DNA of 6,512 bases. Source: Parachlamydiaceae bacterium (GTDB lineage: Bacteria > Chlamydiota > Chlamydiia > Chlamydiales > Parachlamydiaceae). Of this stretch, positions 1 through 4,437 are shown piece by piece. The first letter of the stretch is position 1. Each line of letters opens with the position of its first letter. Made by a program: the position numbers and the translations under genes. The stretch is taken from positions 1-6,512 of the forward strand of contig PLSG01000101.1 of the NCBI GenBank assembly GCA_003164155.1, written 5' to 3'. The notes under the pieces are model-generated. The model was not told the origin of the DNA and ran no database searches. It saw only the letters and a program-made list of their open reading frames with translations.

Positions 1-180
1 TTTGTAGGATGTCAGAAAGAAGATCGCGCTAATAGTATGCGATCTCAGGTAGATTGGGCTCGGCATAATTTAGATGCTATCGTTGAGCTTGATCCTGAGG
101 ACCCAGCTGATTTTGCATGGGCCGATGAGATAGCGAAAGATAAAATAGAAAAAGGTGAAGTTTGGTATTGTACCCATTAA
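1..180 (+). CDS. 3' end of an unrecognised gene (partial)
   Basis: Frame 1 is open from the first base and ends with TAA at 178-180, giving 59 residues. The start lies outside the window, although an in-frame ATG at 37 cannot be ruled out. The tail is acidic and Trp-containing (for example DPEDPADFAWADEIAK) and ends EVWYCTH. No family is recognised. The next gene begins 12 bases downstream on the same strand with its own ribosome binding site, so this is probably the preceding gene of the same late operon. Function is unknown. Confidence 0.55.
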   Translation, partial: FVGCQKEDRANSMRSQVDWARHNLDAIVELDPEDPADFAWADEIAKDKIEKGEVWYCTH

Positions 181-192
181 TTAGGAAGATAA

Positions 193-366
193 ATGAAGAA
201 GAAAGAAATCATTAAGAAATACGAAAAAGAAGAGAAGCGCCATCATAAGTCTGAAGAGGCCGAAGAGTGCAAGCACGAGAAGCGCGAGAAGAAAGACATT
301 AAAGACATGGCTAAGGCGCGTAAGCCTAAGGCTAAGTCGAAGACACACGTGTCTAAGAAAAAATAA
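193..366 (+). CDS. 57-residue Lys/Glu-rich small protein
   Basis: ATG at 193 follows AGGAAG at 183-188 at a good spacing and runs to TAA at 364-366. The product has 57 residues, 21 of them Lys and 10 Glu, with Arg and His clusters. It has no hydrophobic segment, so it is likely a soluble, highly charged, helical or disordered protein. The C-terminal third (from about residue 39) is almost purely basic (KARKPKAKSK, ending SKKK), which suggests binding to nucleic acid or another polyanion; that is inference only. No named family is recognised. The hydrophobic frame on the opposite strand is simply the complement of the AAG/AAA codons. Confidence 0.7.
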   Translation: MKKKEIIKKYEKEEKRHHKSEEAEECKHEKREKKDIKDMAKARKPKAKSKTHVSKKK

Positions 367-376
367 TCTATCTATG

Positions 377-450
377 TGGGTCAATGTGACCCAGTGGTTA
401 GAGGCCCCATCATGGGGTATAAACCTTGAGGCTTCGAGCCTCAGTAACCA
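377..450 (+). promoter_or_regulatory. Compact structured RNA leader with a three-way junction
   Basis: Between two small genes the RNA can fold almost completely. Hairpin 1 is TGGGTCA (377-383)/TGACCCA (387-393) with a 3-nt loop. One base later, TGGTTA (395-400) pairs with TAACCA (445-450). This helix encloses hairpin 2, AGGCCCCA (402-409) with TGGGG (413-417) and CCT (424-426) around a TATAAA bulge, and hairpin 3, TGAGGCT (427-433)/AGCCTCA (437-443) with loop TCG. Only G401 and G444 are unpaired at the junction. The closing helix overlaps the first base of the AGGAG ribosome binding site (450-454) of the gene at 461, so a cis-regulatory or processing role is plausible. It matches no riboswitch class that I recognise. 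Confidence 0.5.
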
Positions 451-460
451 GGAGCCAAAC

Positions 461-727
461 ATGGCAAGACATTTTTCAGCAAAACATGAAGGTAACTACG
501 AAGGTATGGAAGAACGCCGTAAACAAGAACGGGAAGATTCATCCATTTTTGGCATGACTCAAACAAGTCATTTTGCCAATATGCCAACAGAAGTTATTTT
601 TAAGGCAGTTGCTCGTCCATATAGCGGAATGCCAGAAAACCTTGATGATACAATGAAGGGCGTTGACCGACAAATTGGAATAGACGAAAAAGATCTACAT
701 AAGCATCTTCATCCTAAAAAGGTGTAA
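461..727 (+). CDS. Conserved-looking phage small protein, unknown function
   Basis: The start at ATG 461 is chosen because AGGAG (450-454) lies 6 bases upstream. The in-frame ATG at 374 would translate through the structured leader and has no ribosome binding site. The product has 88 residues: a charged N-terminal part (EGMEERRKQERED, about residues 14-26), then a more structured region containing PTEVIFK and LDDTMKGVDRQIG, and a basic tail HLHPKKV. It has no signal peptide or membrane segment. The LDDTxxGVDRQI pattern looks like a conserved core of a small phage protein, but I cannot attach a named family. Its position in a run of small genes upstream of scaffold and capsid suggests a late function. 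Confidence 0.8.
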   Translation: MARHFSAKHEGNYEGMEERRKQEREDSSIFGMTQTSHFANMPTEVIFKAVARPYSGMPENLDDTMKGVDRQIGIDEKDLHKHLHPKKV

Positions 728-741
728 TCACCTGAAAGGTG
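720..741 (+). promoter_or_regulatory. Two mutually exclusive hairpins over a stop codon and the next RBS
   Basis: CACCT (729-733) can pair with AGGTG at 720-724, which surrounds the TAA of the upstream gene, or with AGGTG at 737-741, which is the likely ribosome binding site (AAAGGTG) of the gene starting at 747. The loops are TAAT and GAA. The two pairings exclude each other, a layout suited to translational coupling. The stems are only 5 bp, so this remains a suggestion. Confidence 0.35.
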
Positions 742-746
742 TAACG

Positions 747-902
747 ATGCCAACGATGTTACGAACTGACCCTAAGTTTCAGAAGATGGTTGATAAGATC
801 TTCGGACGTAAACCTATTAAGCACAGTGAGAATCCTGATCTTGATAAGAAAAGCGACCGTGAGAAGAAGCTAACCTATGAAGAAACTATCAGAGTACGTT
901 AA
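747..902 (+). CDS. 51-residue basic small protein, unknown
   Basis: ATG 747 runs to TAA 900-902, giving 51 residues. AAAGGTG at 735-741 lies 5 bases upstream and is an acceptable ribosome binding site. The protein is strongly charged (DPKFQKMVDKIFGRKP near the N-terminus, DLDKKSDREKK centrally, ending EETIRVR). It has no membrane segment and no recognised domain. It follows the preceding stop codon by only 19 bases, so the two are probably cotranscribed and possibly translationally coupled. A 15-bp palindrome begins on its stop codon. Function is unknown. Confidence 0.6.
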   Translation: MPTMLRTDPKFQKMVDKIFGRKPIKHSENPDLDKKSDREKKLTYEETIRVR

Positions 903-916
903 CACTTTTAAAGTGT
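902..916 (+). repeat. Palindrome ACACTTT-T-AAAGTGT on a stop codon
   Basis: A perfect 7-bp inverted repeat with a 1-nt centre begins inside the TAA of the 51-residue gene. In RNA it would form a short stem with a 5-nt loop. The same TTTTAAA-centred design recurs at 3595-3609 (TAGGTTT-T-AAACCTA), just before the terminator at 3628. It could be a 3'-end stabiliser or a protein-binding site. Confidence 0.4.
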
Positions 917-929
917 AATTCATCGCAAG

Positions 930-966
930 GGTGGGAGGAAGTTCGTGGTTGAAGCCTCCCGCCTTT
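930..966 (+). terminator. Stem-loop, possible weak terminator or attenuator
   Basis: GGTGGGAGG (930-938) pairs with CCTCCCGCC (955-963) as 9 bp including one U-G pair, with a 16-nt loop, followed by only TTT. The short T tract makes it a weak Rho-independent terminator. It may instead be a leader hairpin, since it ends just before the AAGGAG ribosome binding site at 971-976. Confidence 0.45.
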
Positions 967-981
967 AGATAAGGAGATAAT

Positions 982-1056
982 ATGGCTAAGAGCAAAAAAG
1001 AGAAAAGTAAAAATAAGTCTACAGGTTACGATAAACCTTGTTACGGAGAAAAATAA
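982..1056 (+). CDS. 24-residue Lys-rich peptide, coupled to the next gene
   Basis: ATG 982 has an excellent ribosome binding site, AAGGAG at 971-976, with 5-base spacing. The reading frame ends at TAA 1054-1056, giving 24 residues of which 8 are Lys, concentrated in the first half (AKSKKEKSKNK). Its stop codon overlaps the next start codon (TAATG, one shared base), the classic layout for translational coupling. It may be a real micro-protein, or a leader peptide that loads ribosomes for the DUF6496-like gene. The strong ribosome binding site argues that it is translated. No family is recognised. Confidence 0.55.
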   Translation: MAKSKKEKSKNKSTGYDKPCYGEK

Positions 1057-1262
1057 TGGCAGCCAAGAAGAAAGTCACCAAGGGCAAAGAAAAGATTGAG
1101 AAGACTTTACATGAATTTAAAGAAGGTGATTTGCACTCTTCTAGTAAGAAGGGCCCCGTGGTTAAGAAGCGATCTCAAGCAATAGCAATTGCTTTATCAG
1201 AGGCTAGAAAAGCCGGAGCAAAGATCCCTAAGAAAAAAAAATACTTTCTCCCTCGATTATGA
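1056..1262 (+). CDS. DUF6496-like Lys-rich small protein
   Basis: The start is set at ATG 1056, which has GGAG at 1046-1049 and overlaps the previous stop as TAATG. A TTG start at 1038 is possible but less likely. The product has 68 residues. It has a basic N-terminus (AAKKKVTKGKEK), then HEFKEGDLHSSSKKGPVV, then KKRSQAIAIALSEARKAG, then a basic tail. The combination HEFK-x-G-x-LxS-S plus R-x-QAIAIALSEARKAG is what I remember of the DUF6496 family, a small domain of unknown function frequent in phages. The family name is from memory and was not searched. The role is unknown; its charge would suit nucleic acid binding. Confidence 0.75.
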   Translation: MAAKKKVTKGKEKIEKTLHEFKEGDLHSSSKKGPVVKKRSQAIAIALSEARKAGAKIPKKKKYFLPRL

Positions 1263-1330
1263 CCCTCGTGAGACAAGTGATAGATAGAGTGAAGAATTTC
1301 TTTGAGAAGTTGAATAGCGATGAAGAATAA
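1259..1330 (+). CDS. 23-residue micro-ORF with ATGA overlap
   Basis: ATG 1259 overlaps the TGA stop of the DUF6496-like gene (ATGA). The frame ends at TAA 1328-1330 and encodes 23 residues, a probable amphipathic helix (VRQVIDRVKNFFEKLNSDEE). There is no separate ribosome binding site, so translation would depend on termination-reinitiation. The stop-start overlaps before and after it support expression, but the length makes it uncertain. Function is unknown. Confidence 0.35.
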   Translation: MTLVRQVIDRVKNFFEKLNSDEE

Positions 1331-1466
1331 TGAAACACGTTCTCGAGATACCGTAGGAAAGATTTCTTCTGACCTACTTAATAAAACCCCTTATAGTAAT
1401 GATCCCATAGAGATTGAACGCGCAATGCACGAAGATTACGTTAAAAACGTAACAGCATGTGTATAA
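1320..1466 (+). CDS. 48-residue small protein before a terminator
   Basis: ATG 1320 to TAA 1464-1466 gives 48 residues. It overlaps the end of the 23-residue ORF in another frame, and an in-frame TGA at 1311 excludes an earlier start. GAGAAG at 1304-1309 is a weak, rather distant ribosome binding site. The product is soluble and mixed in charge (SSDLLNKTPYSNDPIEIERAMHEDYV, given here in outline, with no domain recognised). It is the last reading frame before the strong terminator at 1467, which fits the end of a transcription unit. A 7-3-7 inverted repeat lies within its last codons (1436-1452). Confidence 0.5.
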   Translation: MKNNETRSRDTVGKISSDLLNKTPYSNDPIEIERAMHEDYVKNVTACV

Positions 1467-1499
1467 ACATCAAAAAAGAACTTTTTTGGTGTTTTTTTT
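1467..1499 (+). terminator. Strong Rho-independent terminator
   Basis: ACATCAAAAAAG (1467-1478) pairs with CTTTTTTGGTGT (1481-1492) over 12 positions including one U-G pair, followed immediately by seven further T (1493-1499). It ends the cluster of small genes one base after the stop codon of the 48-residue ORF. I see no good promoter between it and the next gene, so it may be partial or subject to antitermination. Confidence 0.85.
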
Positions 1500-1529
1500 G
1501 TCATCGTTTTGACCAAAAAAGAACGGTTA

Positions 1530-1814
1530 ATGACTAATGTTTTAAGGCATTACTTTTTTGCACGTAGATCTTGCCCAACGCCTGATTATGATCAAGCGGT
1601 TTACCACTACAAGAGCGAATTAGATGATATTGAGTTTTTGTGGGTCATCCCATCAAAAGAAGCGTGTTTAACCTTTATAGAACAATCTTCTCCTATAGCA
1701 CCTACAGAATGGGGACTTCTCAAATATGTTCTTGAGTTTGCTGATGGGACACTGTTTAAGATTGCTAAAAGACTTAATAACGAAAAAGACGATTCGTCTG
1801 AAATTATCCAATAG
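1530..1814 (+). CDS. Phage protein of unknown function
   Basis: ATG 1530 is preferred, giving 94 residues; a TTG at 1509 would add 7. Neither has a good ribosome binding site, so the start is uncertain. The protein has a folded-looking core with aromatic and hydrophobic residues (PDYDQAVYHY, then DDIEFLWVIPSKEACLTF, then WGLLKYVLEFADGTLFKIAKRLN) and a charged tail NEKDDSSEIIQ. It has no signal peptide or membrane span. It follows a terminator and its TAG overlaps the AGGAG of the next, scaffolding-like gene, so the two are cotranscribed. I do not recognise a named family. A morphogenesis role is a guess from position. Confidence 0.75.
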   Translation: MTNVLRHYFFARRSCPTPDYDQAVYHYKSELDDIEFLWVIPSKEACLTFIEQSSPIAPTEWGLLKYVLEFADGTLFKIAKRLNNEKDDSSEIIQ

Positions 1815-1822
1815 GAGAGACA

Positions 1823-2590
1823 ATGTTTGATGATGAAAAGATAGTTGAGGCCGTTCAGGAAGTTCAACAAGAAGAACAAGTTGAGCAACCAGAAACCACT
1901 GAACAAGAAACAGAACAAGCAAAACCTTATGCCCTACAGCAAGAAAAAGGCGAATTGCCAAGAACAGAATCACCCGCTGAGCGTAATTTTAGGGCCATGG
2001 AAGCTAAGATGAGACGTATTGAGCGCGAACGTGATGAGGCTTTAAGGCTAGCCCAAGAGAAAGAAAATATCTCCCACGAAGAACCTGATGAAGAGATTAA
2101 TATTGGCGATGAGGACATATCTGAAGGTAAGCACATTAAAGCTGTCTACCGCGTTATGGATAAGAAAATTAAGCGCTTAGAAGAGCAATTAAAGAAGAAC
2201 GAACAAGCATCGACAACGATGTCCGCAGAAGCTATGCTTAAGGCACAGTACCCGGATATTGAAAAAGTTGTAACCAAGGAAAACCTTGATGCACTTCGTG
2301 AGGCTGATCCCGAGTTTGCTGAGATGCTTAGGACATCTAGTTCTTTTCGGGCTAAAGCTGTTTCGGCTTATAAACACATTAAAAAACTCGGACTTTACGT
2401 TGAGGACACTTATATGGCAGATAGAGCAGCGGCGCAAAAGAATGCTTCTAAACCTAAACCTTTGGCTTCTGTTTCTCCACAGCAAGGAGATAGCCCTCTT
2501 TCGAGAGCTAATGCGTTTGCTAATGGGTTAACCCCAGAGTTACAAAAACAATTAAGACAAGAGATGGAAGAAGCTCGTAAGAACAGATAA
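1823..2590 (+). CDS. Putative capsid scaffolding protein
   Basis: ATG 1823 follows AGGAGAG (1813-1819) and encodes 255 residues. Visible layout: a very acidic, Gln/Glu-rich N-terminus (1-45); a charged coiled coil around ERNFRAMEAKMRRIERERDEA (52-83); a second charged helix (102-128); a helical middle (137-195); a Pro/Ser linker (207-225); and a C-terminal helix LTPELQKQLRQEMEEARK (236-253). There is no membrane segment or enzyme motif. Elongated, charged, helical proteins with a basic or amphipathic C-terminal helix, placed upstream of the major capsid gene, are typical scaffolding proteins, which line the inside of the procapsid and are lost on maturation. Here two small genes and a terminator separate it from the capsid gene, which is somewhat unusual. 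The assignment rests on architecture and position. Confidence 0.65.
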   Translation: MFDDEKIVEAVQEVQQEEQVEQPETTEQETEQAKPYALQQEKGELPRTESPAERNFRAMEAKMRRIERERDEALRLAQEKENISHEEPDEEINIGDEDISEGKHIKAVYRVMDKKIKRLEEQLKKNEQASTTMSAEAMLKAQYPDIEKVVTKENLDALREADPEFAEMLRTSSSFRAKAVSAYKHIKKLGLYVEDTYMADRAAAQKNASKPKPLASVSPQQGDSPLSRANAFANGLTPELQKQLRQEMEEARKNR

Positions 2591-2620
2591 CTTTATGTTT
2601 GAGAGTAGTAACGGTGTATT

Positions 2621-2758
2621 ATGCGGGTATTCCCTTGGTTTCTTTTATTATTGTTTGTTGTCTTGTGTACGGGATTTTCTTGGATGGCATGGGAGTTCCA
2701 TAAACTATCCATAGAACTTAACGATAGGATACATAAAAGGGCTATTTTTAATAGATAG
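2621..2758 (+). CDS. 45-residue single-span membrane peptide
   Basis: ATG 2621 to TAG 2756-2758 gives 45 residues. Residues 4-24 form one strongly hydrophobic segment (FPWFLLLLFVVLCTGFSWMAW in outline), followed by a charged tail (EFHKLSIELNDRIHKRAIFNR). This resembles a small inner-membrane peptide with an N-terminal anchor. GGTG at 2613-2616 is a poor ribosome binding site. It lies between the scaffolding-like gene and a terminator, so it would be last in that operon. Small single-span phage proteins can act in lysis or in superinfection exclusion, but nothing here decides between these. Function is unassigned. Confidence 0.5.
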   Translation: MRVFPWFLLLLFVVLCTGFSWMAWEFHKLSIELNDRIHKRAIFNR

Positions 2759-2789
2759 TTAAATTCTGCGTGAAGCTCTTCCCTGAGCT

Positions 2790-2827
2790 GGCTAGCGGCG
2801 ACTGATACAATCCCGCTAGCCTTATTT
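2790..2827 (+). terminator. Rho-independent terminator
   Basis: GGCTAGCGG (2790-2798) pairs perfectly with CCGCTAGCC (2813-2821), 9 bp with a 14-nt loop, followed by TTATTT. A smaller stem, AGCTC (2774-2778)/GAGCT (2785-2789), abuts it upstream. It closes the scaffold-containing unit and isolates the following two genes. Confidence 0.75.
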
Positions 2828-2855
2828 CGGTAAAGTGGTAAGGTAATGATCAGGG

Positions 2856-2861
2856 TATATT
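2856..2861 (+). promoter_or_regulatory. Weak candidate -10 box
   Basis: TATATT matches the sigma-70 -10 consensus at five of six positions and lies about 30 bases before the start of the gene at 2892, after a terminator, where a promoter would be expected. No convincing -35 box is present at 16-18 bases, so a standard promoter is not established. Confidence 0.2.
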
Positions 2862-2891
2862 TTCAGTTAGATTAATCTTAGGAGAGATATG

Positions 2892-3230
2892 ATGTCAGAA
2901 AACAAAGTATCAAAGTTTTTTTCTGGATTTTCCTCTTGCTTGAAGAATACTTCGAACATGTGCACTGTTGGTGAGAACGTTATTGAAGTCATTGAATTAG
3001 CCGATCCAGATCCTGTTTCAAAGGCTATTTTGGCGAGCATTTTAGCAGTAATGAAACTTTCCGGGCCTGCGCTTATTTCACTCTCTGTTGTTTGTAGTGA
3101 TGAAGCTGCAAAAATTGATGCAGCAGATCAAGCAGCGCTTCAAAAACTAGGGCTCTTAAAGAAAGACGGAACAGTTTCTGATTTGGTATCTAATGTTGTT
3201 AAACAGACAGTAAAAGTTACAAAAAAGTAG
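2892..3230 (+). CDS. 112-residue helical protein of unknown function
   Basis: AGGAGAG (2880-2886) is 5 bases from ATG 2892 but only 2 from the in-frame ATG 2889, so 2892 is preferred; this gives 112 residues ending with TAG at 3228-3230. The N-terminus is polar and Ser/Lys-rich with two Cys. The centre (about 40-67) is hydrophobic and may be buried or membrane-associated (KAILASILAVMKLSG, then ALISLSVVC). The remainder is a helical Ala/Lys-rich region ending in a basic tail (KQTVKVTKK). No family is recognised. It is paired with the gene at 3243, and both lie between terminators, which suggests a self-contained two-gene unit placed between scaffold and capsid. Confidence 0.75.
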   Translation: MSENKVSKFFSGFSSCLKNTSNMCTVGENVIEVIELADPDPVSKAILASILAVMKLSGPALISLSVVCSDEAAKIDAADQAALQKLGLLKKDGTVSDLVSNVVKQTVKVTKK

Positions 3231-3242
3231 AAAGGTTATCCC

Positions 3243-3566
3243 ATGGCAGATGCAGTTATCACTCCAGAAGTTCAGGCTTCTCATCAACTTGTCGACGATG
3301 TTAAAACAGCTGCTCATGCGGCTATAAATGAACTTGTAGCCCATCATGTAAAAGGATCAGATCTTTTACTTAAAGGGTTTAATCAAATTACAGAGATTGC
3401 CTCTGAGGCAGCAGATTGGTATGAAATTTTAAAAAATCTTCTTACAGCTCTTAAACCATTTTTTGAGGTAATTGAAACCTGGCTTAAGGCAGCATATGCT
3501 CACCTTGTTGATATTTTCAACTGGGCTAAAGACATGTGGCATAAGATATTCGGATCATCAAAATAA
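3243..3566 (+). CDS. 107-residue amphipathic helical protein of unknown function
   Basis: ATG 3243 starts 12 bases after the previous stop, with AAAGG at 3231-3235. The product has 107 residues and looks almost entirely helical. The first half is Ala/Val/His-rich with acidic residues. The second half (about 60-103) is aromatic-rich and amphipathic with several Trp (WYEILKNLLTALKPFFEVI, then TWLKAAYAHLVDIFNWAKD, then MWHKIFG). There is no signal peptide and no classic transmembrane span; interaction with a membrane or a protein partner is possible. No family is recognised. It is cotranscribed with the gene at 2892 and is followed by the strongest terminator in the window. Confidence 0.75.
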   Translation: MADAVITPEVQASHQLVDDVKTAAHAAINELVAHHVKGSDLLLKGFNQITEIASEAADWYEILKNLLTALKPFFEVIETWLKAAYAHLVDIFNWAKDMWHKIFGSSK

Positions 3567-3592
3567 GAATCGACTACTCTCCTTTGAAGACC

Positions 3593-3615
3593 CCTAGGTT
3601 TTAAACCTACCTAGG
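3593..3615 (+). repeat. Interleaved palindromes (CCTAGG ... CCTAGG)
   Basis: TAGGTTT (3595-3601) and AAACCTA (3603-3609) form an inverted repeat with a 1-nt centre. It is flanked by two copies of the self-complementary hexamer CCTAGG (3593-3598 and 3610-3615), so alternative stems are possible. It lies just upstream of the terminator and shares the TTTTAAA centre with the palindrome at 902-916. Confidence 0.45.
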
Positions 3616-3627
3616 ACTTCCTTTTTA

Positions 3628-3658
3628 GGCCGGGATTTACTACCCCGGCCTTTTTTTT
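3628..3658 (+). terminator. Very strong Rho-independent terminator
   Basis: GGCCGGG (3628-3634) pairs perfectly with CCCGGCC (3644-3650) around a 9-nt loop, followed by eight T (3651-3658). It ends the two-gene unit at 2892-3566 and separates it from the capsid gene, which therefore should have its own promoter or rely on readthrough. Confidence 0.92.
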
Positions 3659-3669
3659 ATAAAAAAGAG

Positions 3670-3675
3670 TATAAT
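3670..3675 (+). promoter_or_regulatory. Candidate -10 box of the capsid gene promoter
   Basis: A perfect TATAAT lies 12 bases after the terminator T tract and about 145 bases before the capsid start. No good -35 box is visible at 16-18 bases, because that position falls in the terminator arm and T tract. An activator or phage-specific factor may be involved, or the match may be chance in AT-rich DNA. Confidence 0.4.
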
Positions 3676-3684
3676 AGTAATAGC

Positions 3685-3816
3685 GTAACGAGAATTCGCT
3701 ACCCTCAAATCTCCTATGGCGTTAGAGGAACTCGCCAACCTCAGACGTTAATTCTAAGTCTCGTCAACTTGGTGTTTAAATAATTTTAGGGTCCGAGACC
3801 CAAAAACACTAAGGAA
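3685..3816 (+). promoter_or_regulatory. Structured 5' leader and RBS of the capsid gene
   Basis: This gene-free stretch folds well on paper. ACGAGA (3688-3693) can pair with TCTCGT (3759-3764) around a TGGCG (3717-3721)/CGCCA (3733-3737) hairpin. Downstream, TTGGTGTTT (3769-3777) pairs with AAACACTAA (3804-3812) as a 9-bp stem enclosing GGGTC (3789-3793)/GACCC (3797-3801). That stem takes in the first two bases of the ribosome binding site AAGGAA (3811-3816), 4 bases before ATG 3821. A role in mRNA stability or translation control of an abundant protein is inferred. Confidence 0.45.
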
Positions 3817-3820
3817 TTCT

Positions 3821-4252
3821 ATGCCTATTACAACTACAAGTGTTTTGCCTTCACCCGTTCAGCAGTCGTTTTCCTATAAACTGCTCTCGGTTCCAGTGCC
3901 AAACATGATCCATAAGATTCCAGCAATGCATAAAGCAATGCCTAGGAATGGTGGTCGTACATTACGTATGCGTCGATATAATCCTCTTGCTACCGCTATG
4001 GTACCACTTGGAAACAGCGGCGTAACGCCACCTCCTCAAATGCTCACAGCTGTGGATATTGATGCAACCATCAGTTTTTATGGAACGTACGTACAAATCA
4101 ACGAACAGGTAACTCTTCAAAGTCAAGATCCTGTTCTAAATGAGTGCGCAGCGCGTCTTGGCGTTAGCATGAGACAAACAGAAGATCAATTAACTCGTGA
4201 CATGCTTGCTTCAACGGCATCAACGATTAATTGTACTGCTGGTGCGAACGGT
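3821..4252 (+). CDS. Major capsid protein, N4-gp56 family, exon 1
   Basis: ATG 3821 has AAGGAA at 3811-3816. Exon 1 encodes residues 1-144, ending TAGANG. The spliced gene is join(3821..4252, 5383..5898), 315 residues, in the usual range for this family. Family-typical features here are the segment around residues 90-130 (YVQINEQVTLQ, DPVLNECAARLG, then a Thr-Glu-Asp-Gln-Leu-Thr-Arg-Asp-Met-Leu helix), which carries on in exon 2 with TEITRADVDE. The protein forms the icosahedral shell of the head with the upstream scaffolding-like protein. Without splicing, the frame continues 17 codons into the intron and stops at TAA 4304-4306, giving a truncated 161-residue product. Family membership is recognised by eye; the exon boundary is from intron pairing and protein continuity. 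Confidence 0.9.
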
Positions 4253-4437
4253 AAACGAATTGCTGTTCTAAAATCTTTTCTGATTGACTTGGAAGCCGAA
4301 GCTTAAGAGCCGGTAACAGGGCGGAACCCGAAAGGGACCGTGAACGACTAAGTGAAAAGACCCAGAAATGGGATGCGATAGTCTAAGCCCCGATCGAGAA
4401 GACGGGGAGGCAGCAGAAATGACTGCCCGCTTAAATG

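Noticed and set aside
377..450. A tRNA gene
   Set aside because: CAGTGGTTAGAGG, TTCGA and a terminal ACCA are tRNA-like, but there is no 7-bp acceptor stem, the anticodon loop is not 7 nt with U33, and the TTCGA is not in a proper T-loop. A three-way junction explains the pairing better.
181..462. A minus-strand 93-residue Leu/Phe-rich frame
   Set aside because: It is the complement of the AAG/AAA-rich 57-residue gene and the structured leader; its hydrophobicity is a by-product of Lys codons, and the + strand gene has a good ribosome binding site.
1509..1514. TTGACC as a -35 box after the terminator
   Set aside because: No acceptable -10 hexamer lies 16-18 bases downstream, and the next gene would start inside the would-be promoter.
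1607..1973. Two minus-strand frames of about 100 residues
   Set aside because: They are shadows of the gene at 1530 and the scaffolding-like gene, with no ribosome binding sites and no family resemblance. Other minus-strand frames at 1927-2136, 2189-2485, 3156-3347, 5570-5767 and 6190-6447 are rejected for the same reason.
2595..2714. A 39-residue frame starting at ATG 2595
   Set aside because: It overlaps the 45-residue membrane frame in another phase, has no ribosome binding site, and lacks a coherent composition.
3821..4306. A complete 161-residue capsid-like protein or a capsid pseudogene
   Set aside because: The last 17 codons are intron sequence. The intron has intact core pairings and joining the exons restores a full-length family member, so this is not decay.
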